Below are positions 1-7,174 of a stretch of 14,490 bases of DNA, piece after piece (the first letter of the stretch is position 1; each line of letters begins with the position of its first letter). The notes under the pieces are model-generated. The model was not told the DNA's origin and did not search any database. It saw nothing but the letters and a program-made list of their open reading frames with translations. This DNA comes from Betaproteobacteria bacterium (GTDB lineage: Bacteria; Pseudomonadota; Gammaproteobacteria; Burkholderiales; SG8-39), in contig JAOUFA010000045.1 of assembly GCA_029858545.1 (NCBI GenBank), forward strand, positions 1 through 14,490, read 5' to 3'. The position numbers and the translations under genes were made by a program.

Positions 1-949
1 CCTCGCGTCCCAGCGCAAACGCCAACTCGACGGCGCCTTCGCTCGGATGCGCGATCCCCGACAGCCCCGCCATGACGGCATAGGCGTCGATTTCCGCACG
101 GGCGCGCCCTGCCGGGCGCGCACAGCCGAGCAGGATCGGTGTCTCGGGCAACGCCCTGCGCGCATCGACGAAGAATTTCCCGATCTCGCGCGCAGAAAGA
201 CTCGCATACGGGCGCTGCGGCGAGGCGTAGATCGGCATTGCCGCGACCAGCACCAGCGCGGCAGGCTTGTGTCGCGCAATCATCTCCAGCGCATGCCACT
301 CGCCCAGCATGCGGCCGTAGTGCAGGCCTAGCACGATATGCGGCACGACCCTGAGCGAGGTCGCGAGCAGGTATTCGAGGCTGCACGCGAAGTCCTCGAC
401 AGGGCGGCGCAGATGATAGACCTGCGAGACCGTGTCCTGCGCGCCGATCACATCGAGCATCGCCACCTCGACTCCCGCTGCCTCGATCGCATGCGCGGTG
501 CGGGCGTCCACCAGCCCGGTATGCATCGCAATGCGAAAGTCGGGATACGCGTCCCGGATTCTCCTCACGGTCGCCAGATACGGGAGGTACTCGACCTCGT
601 CGCGATGGTTCGCCCCCCCCGACAAGAGCATGCCCTTGGCACCTCGCAGCCGCAGTTGCTGCGTCAGGTGCCACAACTCCTCGGTACTGCGCGCGGGAAT
701 CATCGATGCGAGAATGCGACCCTTGCAATGGTCGCATTGCAGCTTGCATTCGGCGCCGGTGATCGATACCGCAGGCCACTCGTTTCCGGCGGACGAAACG
801 ATCTCAGGCGATGCGTAGGACTTGAAGCTCGGGGTATGAAAGCGTATGCCGCGCGCCGGCGGCAGGGTCTCGAATCGGCGCAGCAGATCGACATCGAAAC
901 GCAACGATTCGAAACCTTCTATGCCAGCCGCGATTTCGAGCACGCTCAT
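1..949 (-). CDS. Radical SAM protein, LipS1/LipS2-type lipoate synthase (3' end cut by window edge)
   Basis: I translated this frame by hand: 316 codons are present and no stop is reached before the left edge. Residues 65-77 contain the radical SAM signature CxxxCxxC (C68, C72, C75, in GAECKLQCDHCKG), which binds the [4Fe-4S] cluster that cleaves S-adenosylmethionine. A glycine-rich LLSGGANHRD segment follows. Near the end, LGCARPAGR and GLSGIAHPSEGA resemble the C-terminal part of biotin-synthase-like proteins. Members of this group next to lbpA are known as LipS1/LipS2, which together insert two sulfurs into the octanoyl group on lipoate-binding proteins. I cannot tell LipS1 from LipS2 by eye. 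The ATG lies 30 nt after the lbpA stop, in the same direction. The only alternative start is a TTG directly after that stop, and no strong ribosome site is visible for either. Another biotin-synthase homologue without lipoate function is possible, but the neighbours argue for LipS. Confidence 0.8.
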   Translation of the reverse strand, partial: MSVLEIAAGIEGFESLRFDVDLLRRFETLPPARGIRFHTPSFKSYASPEIVSSAGNEWPAVSITGAECKLQCDHCKGRILASMIPARSTEELWHLTQQLRLRGAKGMLLSGGANHRDEVEYLPYLATVRRIRDAYPDFRIAMHTGLVDARTAHAIEAAGVEVAMLDVIGAQDTVSQVYHLRRPVEDFACSLEYLLATSLRVVPHIVLGLHYGRMLGEWHALEMIARHKPAALVLVAAMPIYASPQRPYASLSAREIGKFFVDARRALPETPILLGCARPAGRARAEIDAYAVMAGLSGIAHPSEGAVELAFALGRE

Positions 950-979
950 CGGTCTTGCCGCAGGAACGGTTCCGCGCAA

Positions 980-1420
980 CTAGGCGCAACCGGCGAAACC
1001 GTCGCTCGCCATGCGCGCTTCGAATGCCGGGGCGATCGCCGCGCCGGTGACCAGGCTGGCGGCCTCACCCTCCCAGTTCGTCGGCCTCAGGCGTATCAGC
1101 CAGCCTGCGCCATAGGGATCGGCATTGACGATTTTCGGATTGGCCACCGCCGCATCGTTGACAGCGAGGAGTTCCCCGCTGACCGGCGCCTTGACCGGTC
1201 CAACCCATTTACCCGATTCGATCGTACCGAGCGAGCGGTTGATTTCCACGGCTCGACCCGGCTTTCTAGGTGTGAAGGCGACCACCTCGCCGGTCAGCGC
1301 ACAGGCATAGGCGGTCATGCCCACCGTCAGACTGCCATCGGACTCGCGCCGCGCCCAGACATTGGCCGGCACGTTATAGAGGAGTCCTTCCGGAAGTACG
1401 CAGTTCCTGACCGATGCCAC
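980..1420 (-). CDS. lbpA: GcvH-like lipoate-binding protein of the sHdr pathway
   Basis: This 146-residue protein has the GcvH/lipoyl-carrier fold signature. The modified lysine is expected to be K71 in IESGKWVGPVKAPVSGEL, followed by the typical hairpin PVSGELLAVN and by NADPYGAGWLIRL, the counterpart of the GcvH segment before the C-terminal helix. Genuine glycine-cleavage H proteins usually read ESVKA at the lysine and sit beside gcvT and gcvP. Neither is seen here; the neighbours are dsrE, tusA and a radical SAM lipoate-synthase candidate. That is the known setting of LbpA, which carries sulfur-substrate intermediates on its lipoyl arm to the sHdr complex in the cytoplasm. The start is GTG, chosen because GAGGAG lies 9 nt upstream; an ATG 7 nt further up is out of frame. 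The gene begins 60 nt after the dsrE stop, consistent with one operon. Confidence 0.9.
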   Translation of the reverse strand: MASVRNCVLPEGLLYNVPANVWARRESDGSLTVGMTAYACALTGEVVAFTPRKPGRAVEINRSLGTIESGKWVGPVKAPVSGELLAVNDAAVANPKIVNADPYGAGWLIRLRPTNWEGEAASLVTGAAIAPAFEARMASDGFAGCA

Positions 1421-1429
1421 CGACCATTT

Positions 1430-1435
1430 CTCCTC
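1430..1435 (-). promoter_or_regulatory. Ribosome binding site deciding the lbpA GTG start
   Basis: On the minus strand GAGGAG lies 9 nt before the GTG at 1420. This strong Shine-Dalgarno match is the main reason for accepting GTG. The ATG at 1427 is out of frame with the lipoyl-protein sequence. Confidence 0.7.
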
Positions 1436-1480
1436 AGCACGCCGGAAAGAAAGGCGAGGATACTCCTCAAACGCGACAGC

Positions 1481-1888
1481 CTAGAAGAACAGCACCTTAT
1501 CGTGCGAGAGAATCATGTCGGCAAGTACCCCGCCGCTGGAGATCTCATCGATCTCGGGCACCAGTTCCCCGAGTCCGATCTCGAAACCCGGCAGCGCCGG
1601 CCTGCAAACATGAAAGCGCACGCCAACGCCTTTCGCCTCGCGCATGAACTCAATTACCTTCTTGCCACCTTCCATCGCCACTAGGGACTCCGCAACGCCC
1701 GCCTGCGCGAGACGGACGCCTTCCATGGTGAAGAACACCGTAACCTCGGCATCCATCGAGGCAAGCAGCGTCGCCAGATAGAAGGGCGTCGCGCAACGCC
1801 CCGCCTGCGCGGGGCCGCTGGTCATCACGATAATGACCGACTTACCTGCCTGGGATAAGCGCGGCTCGACCTCCGCGTCCGGGTTCAC
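1481..1888 (-). CDS. dsrE: DsrE-family sulfur-transfer protein
   Basis: This small soluble protein (135 residues) shows the DsrE/DsrF fold pattern. A hydrophobic first strand (SVIIVMTSGP, about residues 17-26) leads into RCATPFYLATLLASMDAEV. Then come VTVFFTMEGV (49-58) and a late strand ending in FHVCRPALPG. Two cysteines are present, C32 and C95; C95 sits where DsrE-like proteins usually carry the persulfide-forming residue. In sulfur oxidisers such proteins take sulfane sulfur from or give it to TusA, and this gene directly follows tusA. The likely start is GTG at 1888, overlapping the tusA stop as GTGA, which implies translational coupling. Its class (for example the DsrE3 group found with sHdr genes) cannot be fixed by eye. 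There is no sign of a membrane anchor. Confidence 0.85.
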   Translation of the reverse strand: MNPDAEVEPRLSQAGKSVIIVMTSGPAQAGRCATPFYLATLLASMDAEVTVFFTMEGVRLAQAGVAESLVAMEGGKKVIEFMREAKGVGVRFHVCRPALPGFEIGLGELVPEIDEISSGGVLADMILSHDKVLFF

Positions 1889-2112
1889 TTCTTCTTCATG
1901 AAGAAGGTGTATTCCTTGTTGGCTTCCGACTGCGACATCAGTTCGTTTCCGGTTTGCTTGGCAAAGGCGGCGAAATCCTTCACCGACCCCGGATCGGTCG
2001 CCACGATGCGCAGGATCTGCCCCGACTGCATGTCGGTGAGCGACTTTTTCGCTCGCAAAATGGGGAGTGGGCAGTTCAGGCCGCGGGCGTCGAGTTCCTT
2101 GTCAAATTGCAT
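1885..2112 (-). CDS. tusA: TusA-family sulfur carrier protein
   Basis: The protein is 75 residues from the ATG at 2112, the usual TusA size. It has the hallmark DARGLNCPLPILRAKKSL near the N-terminus. C14 in the CPxP motif is the cysteine that carries persulfide sulfur. The rest (ILRIVATDPGSVKDFAAF, then the FFMKKK tail) matches the two-layer TusA fold. The open frame extends 43 codons further upstream, but that part is unrelated to the family. The ATG at 2112 has CTGGAGA 10 nt before it, so I use the short form. In sHdr-type sulfur oxidisers TusA is the central cytoplasmic donor of sulfane sulfur, working with DsrE proteins; dsrE follows here with a 4-nt overlap. E. coli-type TusA in tRNA thiolation is the alternative role, but the operon context argues against it. 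Confidence 0.93.
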   Translation of the reverse strand: MQFDKELDARGLNCPLPILRAKKSLTDMQSGQILRIVATDPGSVKDFAAFAKQTGNELMSQSEANKEYTFFMKKK

Positions 2113-2243
2113 GGTGTGCTGTCTCCAGAAATTGAGATCGGGACGGCAAACCGACCCCGATCGATACACTGCGCCCCTGATTGTGGGTATACAGATTTCG
2201 TGCCGCGGAACACGGTAACTGCGCCGCACTCCCTTCGTCACGC

Positions 2244-2259
2244 ATTAGGAATGCCTAAT
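2244..2259. promoter_or_regulatory. Candidate operator upstream of tusA
   Basis: The sequence is the inverted repeat ATTAGG-AATG-CCTAAT, with 6-bp arms and a 4-nt centre. It lies in an AT-rich island in the 203-nt gap between soeC and tusA. A second, overlapping inverted repeat, GCATT-AGG-AATGC, occupies 2242-2254. On the minus strand a -10-like TATATT (2262-2257) runs into the repeat, but I see no convincing -35 at normal spacing. A short AT-rich palindrome over a promoter suits an ArsR-type repressor; such repressors are known to control sHdr and Sox genes. No regulator gene is in the window, so the assignment is inference. Confidence 0.35.
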
Positions 2260-2315
2260 ATATCAAATCTTTGCAAATCCCGGTGGAACGAAATGCCGGC
2301 TTGGCTGACGGGGTC

Positions 2316-3266
2316 TTACCCGATCGCCCGGTAGTACAAATTCTGCGGATGGTCCGCCTCGGCGAAGAAATACCAGCGTTCCGCGAGCAATCCCAGATAT
2401 TGAAGCCCACAGGCGGCGACGAACCATGGCAGGGAATCAAGTTGCAAGCCGGCGGCCAGCATTCCAAGCGGAAGCGGGAAGCTCAGCAGCAGGAAGCCCC
2501 ACTTCATCGAGCGCAGAAATGCGCGCGTGCGGCCATGGAAGAATTCGCGCGTATTGAACGACCCGCCGAGAAAACCCGCCGCACTCTGCTCGATCTTCGG
2601 ATGCTTGATGCCGATCGCCGTAGCGAGGGTCGACTTCGGACGCAGCCGGGCGTTGCGCGCGAGCGCCGCGACCCGCCCCAGGCCGGCGAACAATATCAGA
2701 CAAAGCGCGCTCTTCGCGCCCGCCGCGGCGAGCGGCGGCGCATAGTACGCCGCGAGCGCAGACGCAAGCGCGAATCCCGAGGCCCCGCCAAGCAGCACGA
2801 AGTTCACCACCGTCAGCGGGCTCGCCCACTCCTGAACGAAGCGCACGCAGGCGTAGATCATCCCGGTGCACAGAAACAGCGCGAACGCGAGCAACGCGCC
2901 GATTGCCGCGAGCGCAGCGGCCGCCGGGCGCAGTATCGATCCCACATCGGAATGCGCCACCGCATAGAGGAATACAACGACCATGAAGGCCGGCAGCACG
3001 ATCACCTCGCGCGACAGCCAGGAAGTCCGCCACATCGTCGCCGTTCTCCAGGCGCGCTCCGGACGTCCGAGATGAAAGAACGACGCACCGAGTCCCGCGA
3101 CGAGCAACAGCAGCGCAACCAGGCTCGCCGCGACATGCAGCGTGCGCGGCGCCTCGGGCAGCCAGCCGAGCACCGCAGCGGCCTGCGCCGCGGCGAGCGC
3201 GAGGAACAGGCCCTGAGCGGCACCGATCAGGGTGGTGAGAAACACGACCGACCAGGCGGGATTCAT
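2316..3266 (-). CDS. soeC: Membrane anchor subunit of the sulfite:quinone oxidoreductase (DmsC/NrfD-like)
   Basis: This 316-residue, strongly hydrophobic protein has about eight transmembrane segments, near residues 5-33, 43-65, 88-105, 115-142, 150-174, 180-203, 256-275 and 279-297. The loop FFHLGRPERAWRT (63-75) followed by WRTSWLSREV is typical of the DmsC family, which anchors molybdenum oxidoreductases in the cytoplasmic membrane and passes electrons between the Fe-S subunit and quinone. The ATG is preceded by GAGGGGG at good distance, inside the end of soeB, with 7 nt between the genes. As the third gene after soeA and soeB it completes the Mo/Fe-S/anchor trio. DmsC, PsrC-like and SoeC proteins are hard to tell apart by eye; the sulfur-gene context favours SoeC. 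Confidence 0.87.
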   Translation of the reverse strand: MNPAWSVVFLTTLIGAAQGLFLALAAAQAAAVLGWLPEAPRTLHVAASLVALLLLVAGLGASFFHLGRPERAWRTATMWRTSWLSREVIVLPAFMVVVFLYAVAHSDVGSILRPAAAALAAIGALLAFALFLCTGMIYACVRFVQEWASPLTVVNFVLLGGASGFALASALAAYYAPPLAAAGAKSALCLILFAGLGRVAALARNARLRPKSTLATAIGIKHPKIEQSAAGFLGGSFNTREFFHGRTRAFLRSMKWGFLLLSFPLPLGMLAAGLQLDSLPWFVAACGLQYLGLLAERWYFFAEADHPQNLYYRAIG

Positions 3267-3273
3267 CGCCCCC

Positions 3274-4005
3274 TCACCAGCTCGTCACGTCGTCGAGCGA
3301 CGGCTCACCCTGCGCCGGGCGCGGCAGTTTTCCGTCGACCTTGAGCGGATTGTCGACGCGTAGCAGCTCCTCCGCATGCACCGCGATCTCGGTGCGGCGC
3401 CGCGGCAGATAATGATTCGCCGGATGCGTTCCCCACTCCGGCATCAGCGCGTAACCACCGAAATCGCGGATCGCGTTCGACACCTGCGAGTCCGGATCGT
3501 GCACGTCGCCGAACAGCCGCGCACTCGTCGGGCAGGCAAGCACGCAAGCGGGCTTGCGGTCGCGTTCGGGTAACGACGCGTCGTAGATCCGATCGACGCA
3601 CAGCGTGCATTTCTTCATCACCTTCTGCTGCACGTCCAGCTCGCGCGCGCCATAGGGACAGGCCCAGGAGCAATACTTGCAACCGATGCATTTGTCGTAA
3701 TCGACCAGCACGATGCCGTCTGCGGCGCGCTTGTAGCTCGCGCCGGTCGGACACACCGGCACGCAGGGGGGATCCTCGCAGTGCAGACACGACTTCGGGA
3801 AGTGCACCGTCTGCGTGTCGGGGTAGCTGCCGACTTCGAAGGTTTGCACGCGATTGAAGAAGGTGCCGCTCGGGTCCACGCCATAAGGATTTTCGTCGCC
3901 CATCGTCCCGGCCGCGCCCGAAGTGTTCCACTCCTTGCAGCTCGTCACGCAGGCCTGGCAGCCCACGCAGACATTCAAGTCGATCACCAATGCAAGCTGT
4001 GTCAT
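3274..4005 (-). CDS. soeB: Fe-S subunit of the sulfite:quinone oxidoreductase (DmsB-like, four [4Fe-4S])
   Basis: The protein is 243 residues from the ATG at 4005. It carries 16 cysteines in four ferredoxin-type groups: C13-C16-C19-C23, C73-C76-C81-C85, C106-C109-C112-C116, and C133-C136 with C154-C158. That is the full DmsB/PsrB/SoeB pattern for four [4Fe-4S] clusters. It forms the electron wire between the molybdenum subunit and the membrane anchor. No signal peptide is visible, so it should act in the cytoplasm. The open frame could be extended 47 codons upstream, but that stretch overlaps the end of soeA and is arginine-rich shadow sequence; MTQLALVIDLNVCVGC is the family's normal N-terminus. 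The gene starts 13 nt after the soeA stop. Confidence 0.92.
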   Translation of the reverse strand: MTQLALVIDLNVCVGCQACVTSCKEWNTSGAAGTMGDENPYGVDPSGTFFNRVQTFEVGSYPDTQTVHFPKSCLHCEDPPCVPVCPTGASYKRAADGIVLVDYDKCIGCKYCSWACPYGARELDVQQKVMKKCTLCVDRIYDASLPERDRKPACVLACPTSARLFGDVHDPDSQVSNAIRDFGGYALMPEWGTHPANHYLPRRRTEIAVHAEELLRVDNPLKVDGKLPRPAQGEPSLDDVTSW

Positions 4006-4018
4006 CGCGCGCGATCTC

Positions 4019-6889
4019 TCACAACGAGCCGGATCGTGACTTGTCTCTGCCAGCCGCAGAGTATGCGATGCGTCCCGGCACCTCCACCGACATCCCCGGG
4101 TAGCGCGGCAGCGCATCGAATCGCGGCGACGTCTCGTGTGGTTCATCGCTACCCGCCTTGACGATCCGCACGCGCACGTCGTACCAGCCCGCCTGACCGG
4201 TAATCGGGTCGGAATTGGAGAAGCCGCCCGGCAGCGTGTCGCTGATCAGATGGTTGAGGAGAAAGCCCTTCCTCGACTCGTTCGCACCAGGCACGAGACG
4301 CCAGGCCCCGGGCTGCTTGCCGATCGCATTCCAGGTCCACACCGTGCCCGGCTCCACCGCTTCCGAGAGTTTCGCCATGCAGCGCACGCGTCCCCACTGC
4401 GATTCGACCCAGATCCAGTCGCCGTCGCCGATGCCCTGTGCGCGCGCAGTGGCCTGATTCACATACAGGTGGTTGTGCGCATGGATCTGGCGCAGCCAGG
4501 CGTTCTGCGAGTCCCAGGAGTGATACATCGCCATCGGCCGTTGTGTGATCGCGGCAAGCGGATACTTCGCGCCGTCGGTTGTCTGTCGCTCGAGCGGCTC
4601 GTAGTAAAAGGGCAGCGGATCGAAGTAGGTCTCGATGCGCTCGCGCAACTGCTCGGGGGGACGGCGTTTACCCCACTTGCCCTGCGCGCCGAGACGGAAT
4701 TTCTGCAGCACCTCGGAGTAGATTTGCACGATCACCGGATCGACAAAGCGCCGGATACGCGCACGTTGCGCCCACTGCATATAGCCCTTGTTCCAGTTGC
4801 GCATGTATTGGTAGGAAGGTGGCAGGCGGTGGTGGAATACGCAGTTGTTCTTCGCGTACATCTCCCACTGGCGCGGATTGGGCTCGCCGCGCATGAATTT
4901 CTCGCCGCCCTTGCCGCGCCAGCCGGACAGAAATCCGATACCCGAACCGGGCTCAGTCTCGAAATTGACGATGAAGTCAGGATAGTCGCGGAACTTGCGC
5001 GCGCCATCGGCCTTCGTGAAGGCGGGCAGCTTGAGACGGCCCGCGAGTTCGATCAACACTTCCTGAAAGGGCTTGCACTCGCCGAGTGGCTCGACCACCG
5101 GCACACGCACTGAATCGACCGGTCCATCGAACTCGGAAATCGGCCGATCGAGCATCGACATCACGTCGTGGCGTTCGAGATAGCTGGTGTCGGGCAGGAC
5201 GAGATCCGCGAAGGCGGTCATCTCCGACTGAAAGGTGTCGCACACCACCAGGTAGGGGATGCGGTACTCGCCCTCGGGCGTGCGGTCGTTCAGCATCCTG
5301 CGGGTTTCGACCGTGTTCATACTCGAGTTCCACGCCATGTTGGCCATGAAGATCATCAGCGTGTCGATGCGGTAGGGATCGCCCTTCCAGGCATTGCCGA
5401 TCACGTTGTGCATCAGTCCGTGCACTGAAAGCGGGTACTCCCAGGAGAATCCCTTGTCGATCCTCACCGGCTTACCCGCCTCGTCGACGAACAGATCGTC
5501 GGGCGACTCGGGCCAGCCGAGCGCGAGACCGGCAAGCGGCGTGTTCGGCTTCACCCCCTCGGGACCGCGCGGGGTCTTCGCGGCGGGTGCGATCGCGCGC
5601 GGGAAAGGCGTCTTGTGGCGAAACCCTCCCGGACGGTCGATCGTGCCAAGCAGCGTCATCAGGATGGCGAGTGCGCGGATGGTCTGGAAGCCGTTCGAAT
5701 GCGCGGCAAGACCGCGCATCGCGTGGAATGCCACCGGGTTGCCAGTCACCGATTCGTGTTCCTTGCCCCAGCTGTCGGTCCAGGCGATCGGCAATTCGAT
5801 CTTCTGGTCGCGCGCGACGATGCCCATCTCGTGCGCAAGGCGGCGGATGGTCGAGGCAGGCACTCCGGTGACGTTCTCGGCCCACTCGGGCGTGTAATCC
5901 CTGACGCGCTCGTTCAGCAACTGGAACGCGGGTTTCACCTTGCGCCCGTCGGGCATGACGAATTCGCCCAGCAGAAAGGGATCGGCCCCCTCGGTGTGGG
6001 TGGGTACCGGAGTATTGCCGTGCCGGTCCCACCACATCTGGTTCTGCACGAACTCGGGCTGCTCGCCCGAGGATTCGTCGCGCCGCATCAGGCCGTAATC
6101 GTCGGAGGACTCGTCCAGGTTTACCAATTGTCCGGCATTGCTGTAGCGCACCAGAAACTCCCGGTCGTACAGACCGAGTGCAATGATTTCGTGCACGATC
6201 GCAAGGAGCAGCGCGCCATCCGTCCCCGGTCGGATCGGCACCCACTCGTCGGCGATCGCGGAGTAGCCGCTGCGTACCGGATTGATCGAAACGAAGCGAC
6301 CGCCGGACCGTTTGAATTTGGAAATCGCGATCTTGAGCGGATTCGAGTGATGATCCTCGGCGGTGCCGATCATCACGAAAAGCTTCGCGCGCTCGAGGTC
6401 GGGGCCACCGAACTCCCAGAACGAACCTCCGATGGTGTAGATCATCCCCGCGGCCATGTTGACCGAACAGAAGCCACCGTGCGCCGCGTAATTCGGCGTG
6501 CCAAACTGGCGCGCGAAGAGACCCGTGAGCGCCTGCATCTGATCGCGCCCGGTGAAGAGCGCGAACTTCTTCGGGTCGGTCGCGCGAATCTTGGCAAGAC
6601 GCTCTTCGAGCAGTTGGAAGGCCTCGTCCCAGGATATCGGCTCGAAATCGGCGGCGCCGCGTTCGGCCGCTTCGCGACGCTTCAATGGCCGTGTGAGCCG
6701 CGCAGGGGAATACTGCTTCATGATCCCCGAGGCACCCTTGGCGCAGATCACGCCCTGGTTGAGCGGATGCTCCGGATTGCCGTCGATGTAGCGCACCACC
6801 CCATCCTTCAGATGCACGCGAATGCCGCAGCGGCAGGCGCACATGTAACAGGTGGTGGTCTTGATTTCGGTGGCGGGAACAGGGTTCAT
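4019..6889 (-). CDS. soeA: Molybdopterin catalytic subunit, cytoplasmic sulfite oxidoreductase (SoeA-like)
   Basis: This DMSO-reductase-family protein of 956 residues should oxidise sulfite to sulfate and pass electrons through SoeB and SoeC to quinone. The N-terminal [4Fe-4S] site is C14-C17-C21 (TTCYMCACRCG) with C49 in GVICAKG. HGGFCSVN (137-144) suggests C141 as the molybdenum ligand. A C-terminal molydopterin-dinucleotide-binding domain is seen around HNHLYVNQATARAQGIGDG. No twin-arginine signal precedes the Fe-S motif, so the enzyme should face the cytoplasm, as SoeA does and unlike periplasmic DmsA or PhsA. The start is the ATG at 6889; a TTG 25 codons upstream gives an extension with no family resemblance. 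Ribosome binding is weak at both. Thiosulfate or polysulfide reductase is the alternative reading, disfavoured by the missing Tat signal and the tusA/dsrE/lbpA neighbours. Confidence 0.88.
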   Translation of the reverse strand: MNPVPATEIKTTTCYMCACRCGIRVHLKDGVVRYIDGNPEHPLNQGVICAKGASGIMKQYSPARLTRPLKRREAAERGAADFEPISWDEAFQLLEERLAKIRATDPKKFALFTGRDQMQALTGLFARQFGTPNYAAHGGFCSVNMAAGMIYTIGGSFWEFGGPDLERAKLFVMIGTAEDHHSNPLKIAISKFKRSGGRFVSINPVRSGYSAIADEWVPIRPGTDGALLLAIVHEIIALGLYDREFLVRYSNAGQLVNLDESSDDYGLMRRDESSGEQPEFVQNQMWWDRHGNTPVPTHTEGADPFLLGEFVMPDGRKVKPAFQLLNERVRDYTPEWAENVTGVPASTIRRLAHEMGIVARDQKIELPIAWTDSWGKEHESVTGNPVAFHAMRGLAAHSNGFQTIRALAILMTLLGTIDRPGGFRHKTPFPRAIAPAAKTPRGPEGVKPNTPLAGLALGWPESPDDLFVDEAGKPVRIDKGFSWEYPLSVHGLMHNVIGNAWKGDPYRIDTLMIFMANMAWNSSMNTVETRRMLNDRTPEGEYRIPYLVVCDTFQSEMTAFADLVLPDTSYLERHDVMSMLDRPISEFDGPVDSVRVPVVEPLGECKPFQEVLIELAGRLKLPAFTKADGARKFRDYPDFIVNFETEPGSGIGFLSGWRGKGGEKFMRGEPNPRQWEMYAKNNCVFHHRLPPSYQYMRNWNKGYMQWAQRARIRRFVDPVIVQIYSEVLQKFRLGAQGKWGKRRPPEQLRERIETYFDPLPFYYEPLERQTTDGAKYPLAAITQRPMAMYHSWDSQNAWLRQIHAHNHLYVNQATARAQGIGDGDWIWVESQWGRVRCMAKLSEAVEPGTVWTWNAIGKQPGAWRLVPGANESRKGFLLNHLISDTLPGGFSNSDPITGQAGWYDVRVRIVKAGSDEPHETSPRFDALPRYPGMSVEVPGRIAYSAAGRDKSRSGSL

Positions 6890-6920
6890 GCGCGCAGAAG
6901 TCGGATCTCCGGCGAATATT

Positions 6921-6951
6921 CTCGTTGTGGGCCTGCTACGCGGCCAACGAG
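6921..6951. repeat. Inverted repeat in the predicted soeA leader
   Basis: CTCGTTG (6921-6927) is repeated in inverted form as CAACGAG (6945-6951). A GCC/GGC inner stem gives a bulged hairpin around an 8-nt loop. It lies 31-62 nt upstream of the soeA ATG, so it may fold in the mRNA leader or act as a DNA site. Its function is unknown. Confidence 0.4.
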
Positions 6952-7012
6952 TTGTTTTGATCAAACCATAAACGAAGTGCCTTACCCCTACTTATGCACA
7001 TGCTTTAACGCC

Positions 7013-7051
7013 TATGGCGCACCGCCATACGCTCCGGCACACCCATGCCGG
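7013..7051. repeat. Two adjacent short hairpins
   Basis: TATGGCG-CAC-CGCCATA (7013-7029) has perfect 7-bp arms. Four nucleotides on, CCGGCA-CACCCA-TGCCGG (7034-7051) has perfect 6-bp arms. Neither is followed by a T-run on either strand, so they are not classical terminators. Confidence 0.4.
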
Positions 7052-7174
7052 TACGCGTCGCTCGGCTGCGTTCCCGTTGGCGGGCTGATGCGTCCTAGCG
7101 TGCGTGCGCGTGCACAATTCCAGAGCCATGTCAGCACGGTCGATCGGGCCGACTGCCTTGCCCGCGTCGCCTCG

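Noticed and set aside
980..1420. Glycine-cleavage H protein
   Set aside because: No gcvT or gcvP is nearby, and the lysine context and sulfur-gene neighbours fit LbpA better.
338..1684. 448-codon plus-strand open frame
   Set aside because: It runs antisense across the radical SAM gene, lbpA and part of dsrE, and its product is arginine/histidine-rich with no family pattern.
2113..2241. 43-codon N-terminal extension of TusA
   Set aside because: It is unlike the family; the internal ATG has a good ribosome site and gives the normal length.
2271..3344. 357-codon plus-strand open frame
   Set aside because: It is antisense to soeC; the product is mostly R, E, Q and A, a codon-bias shadow.
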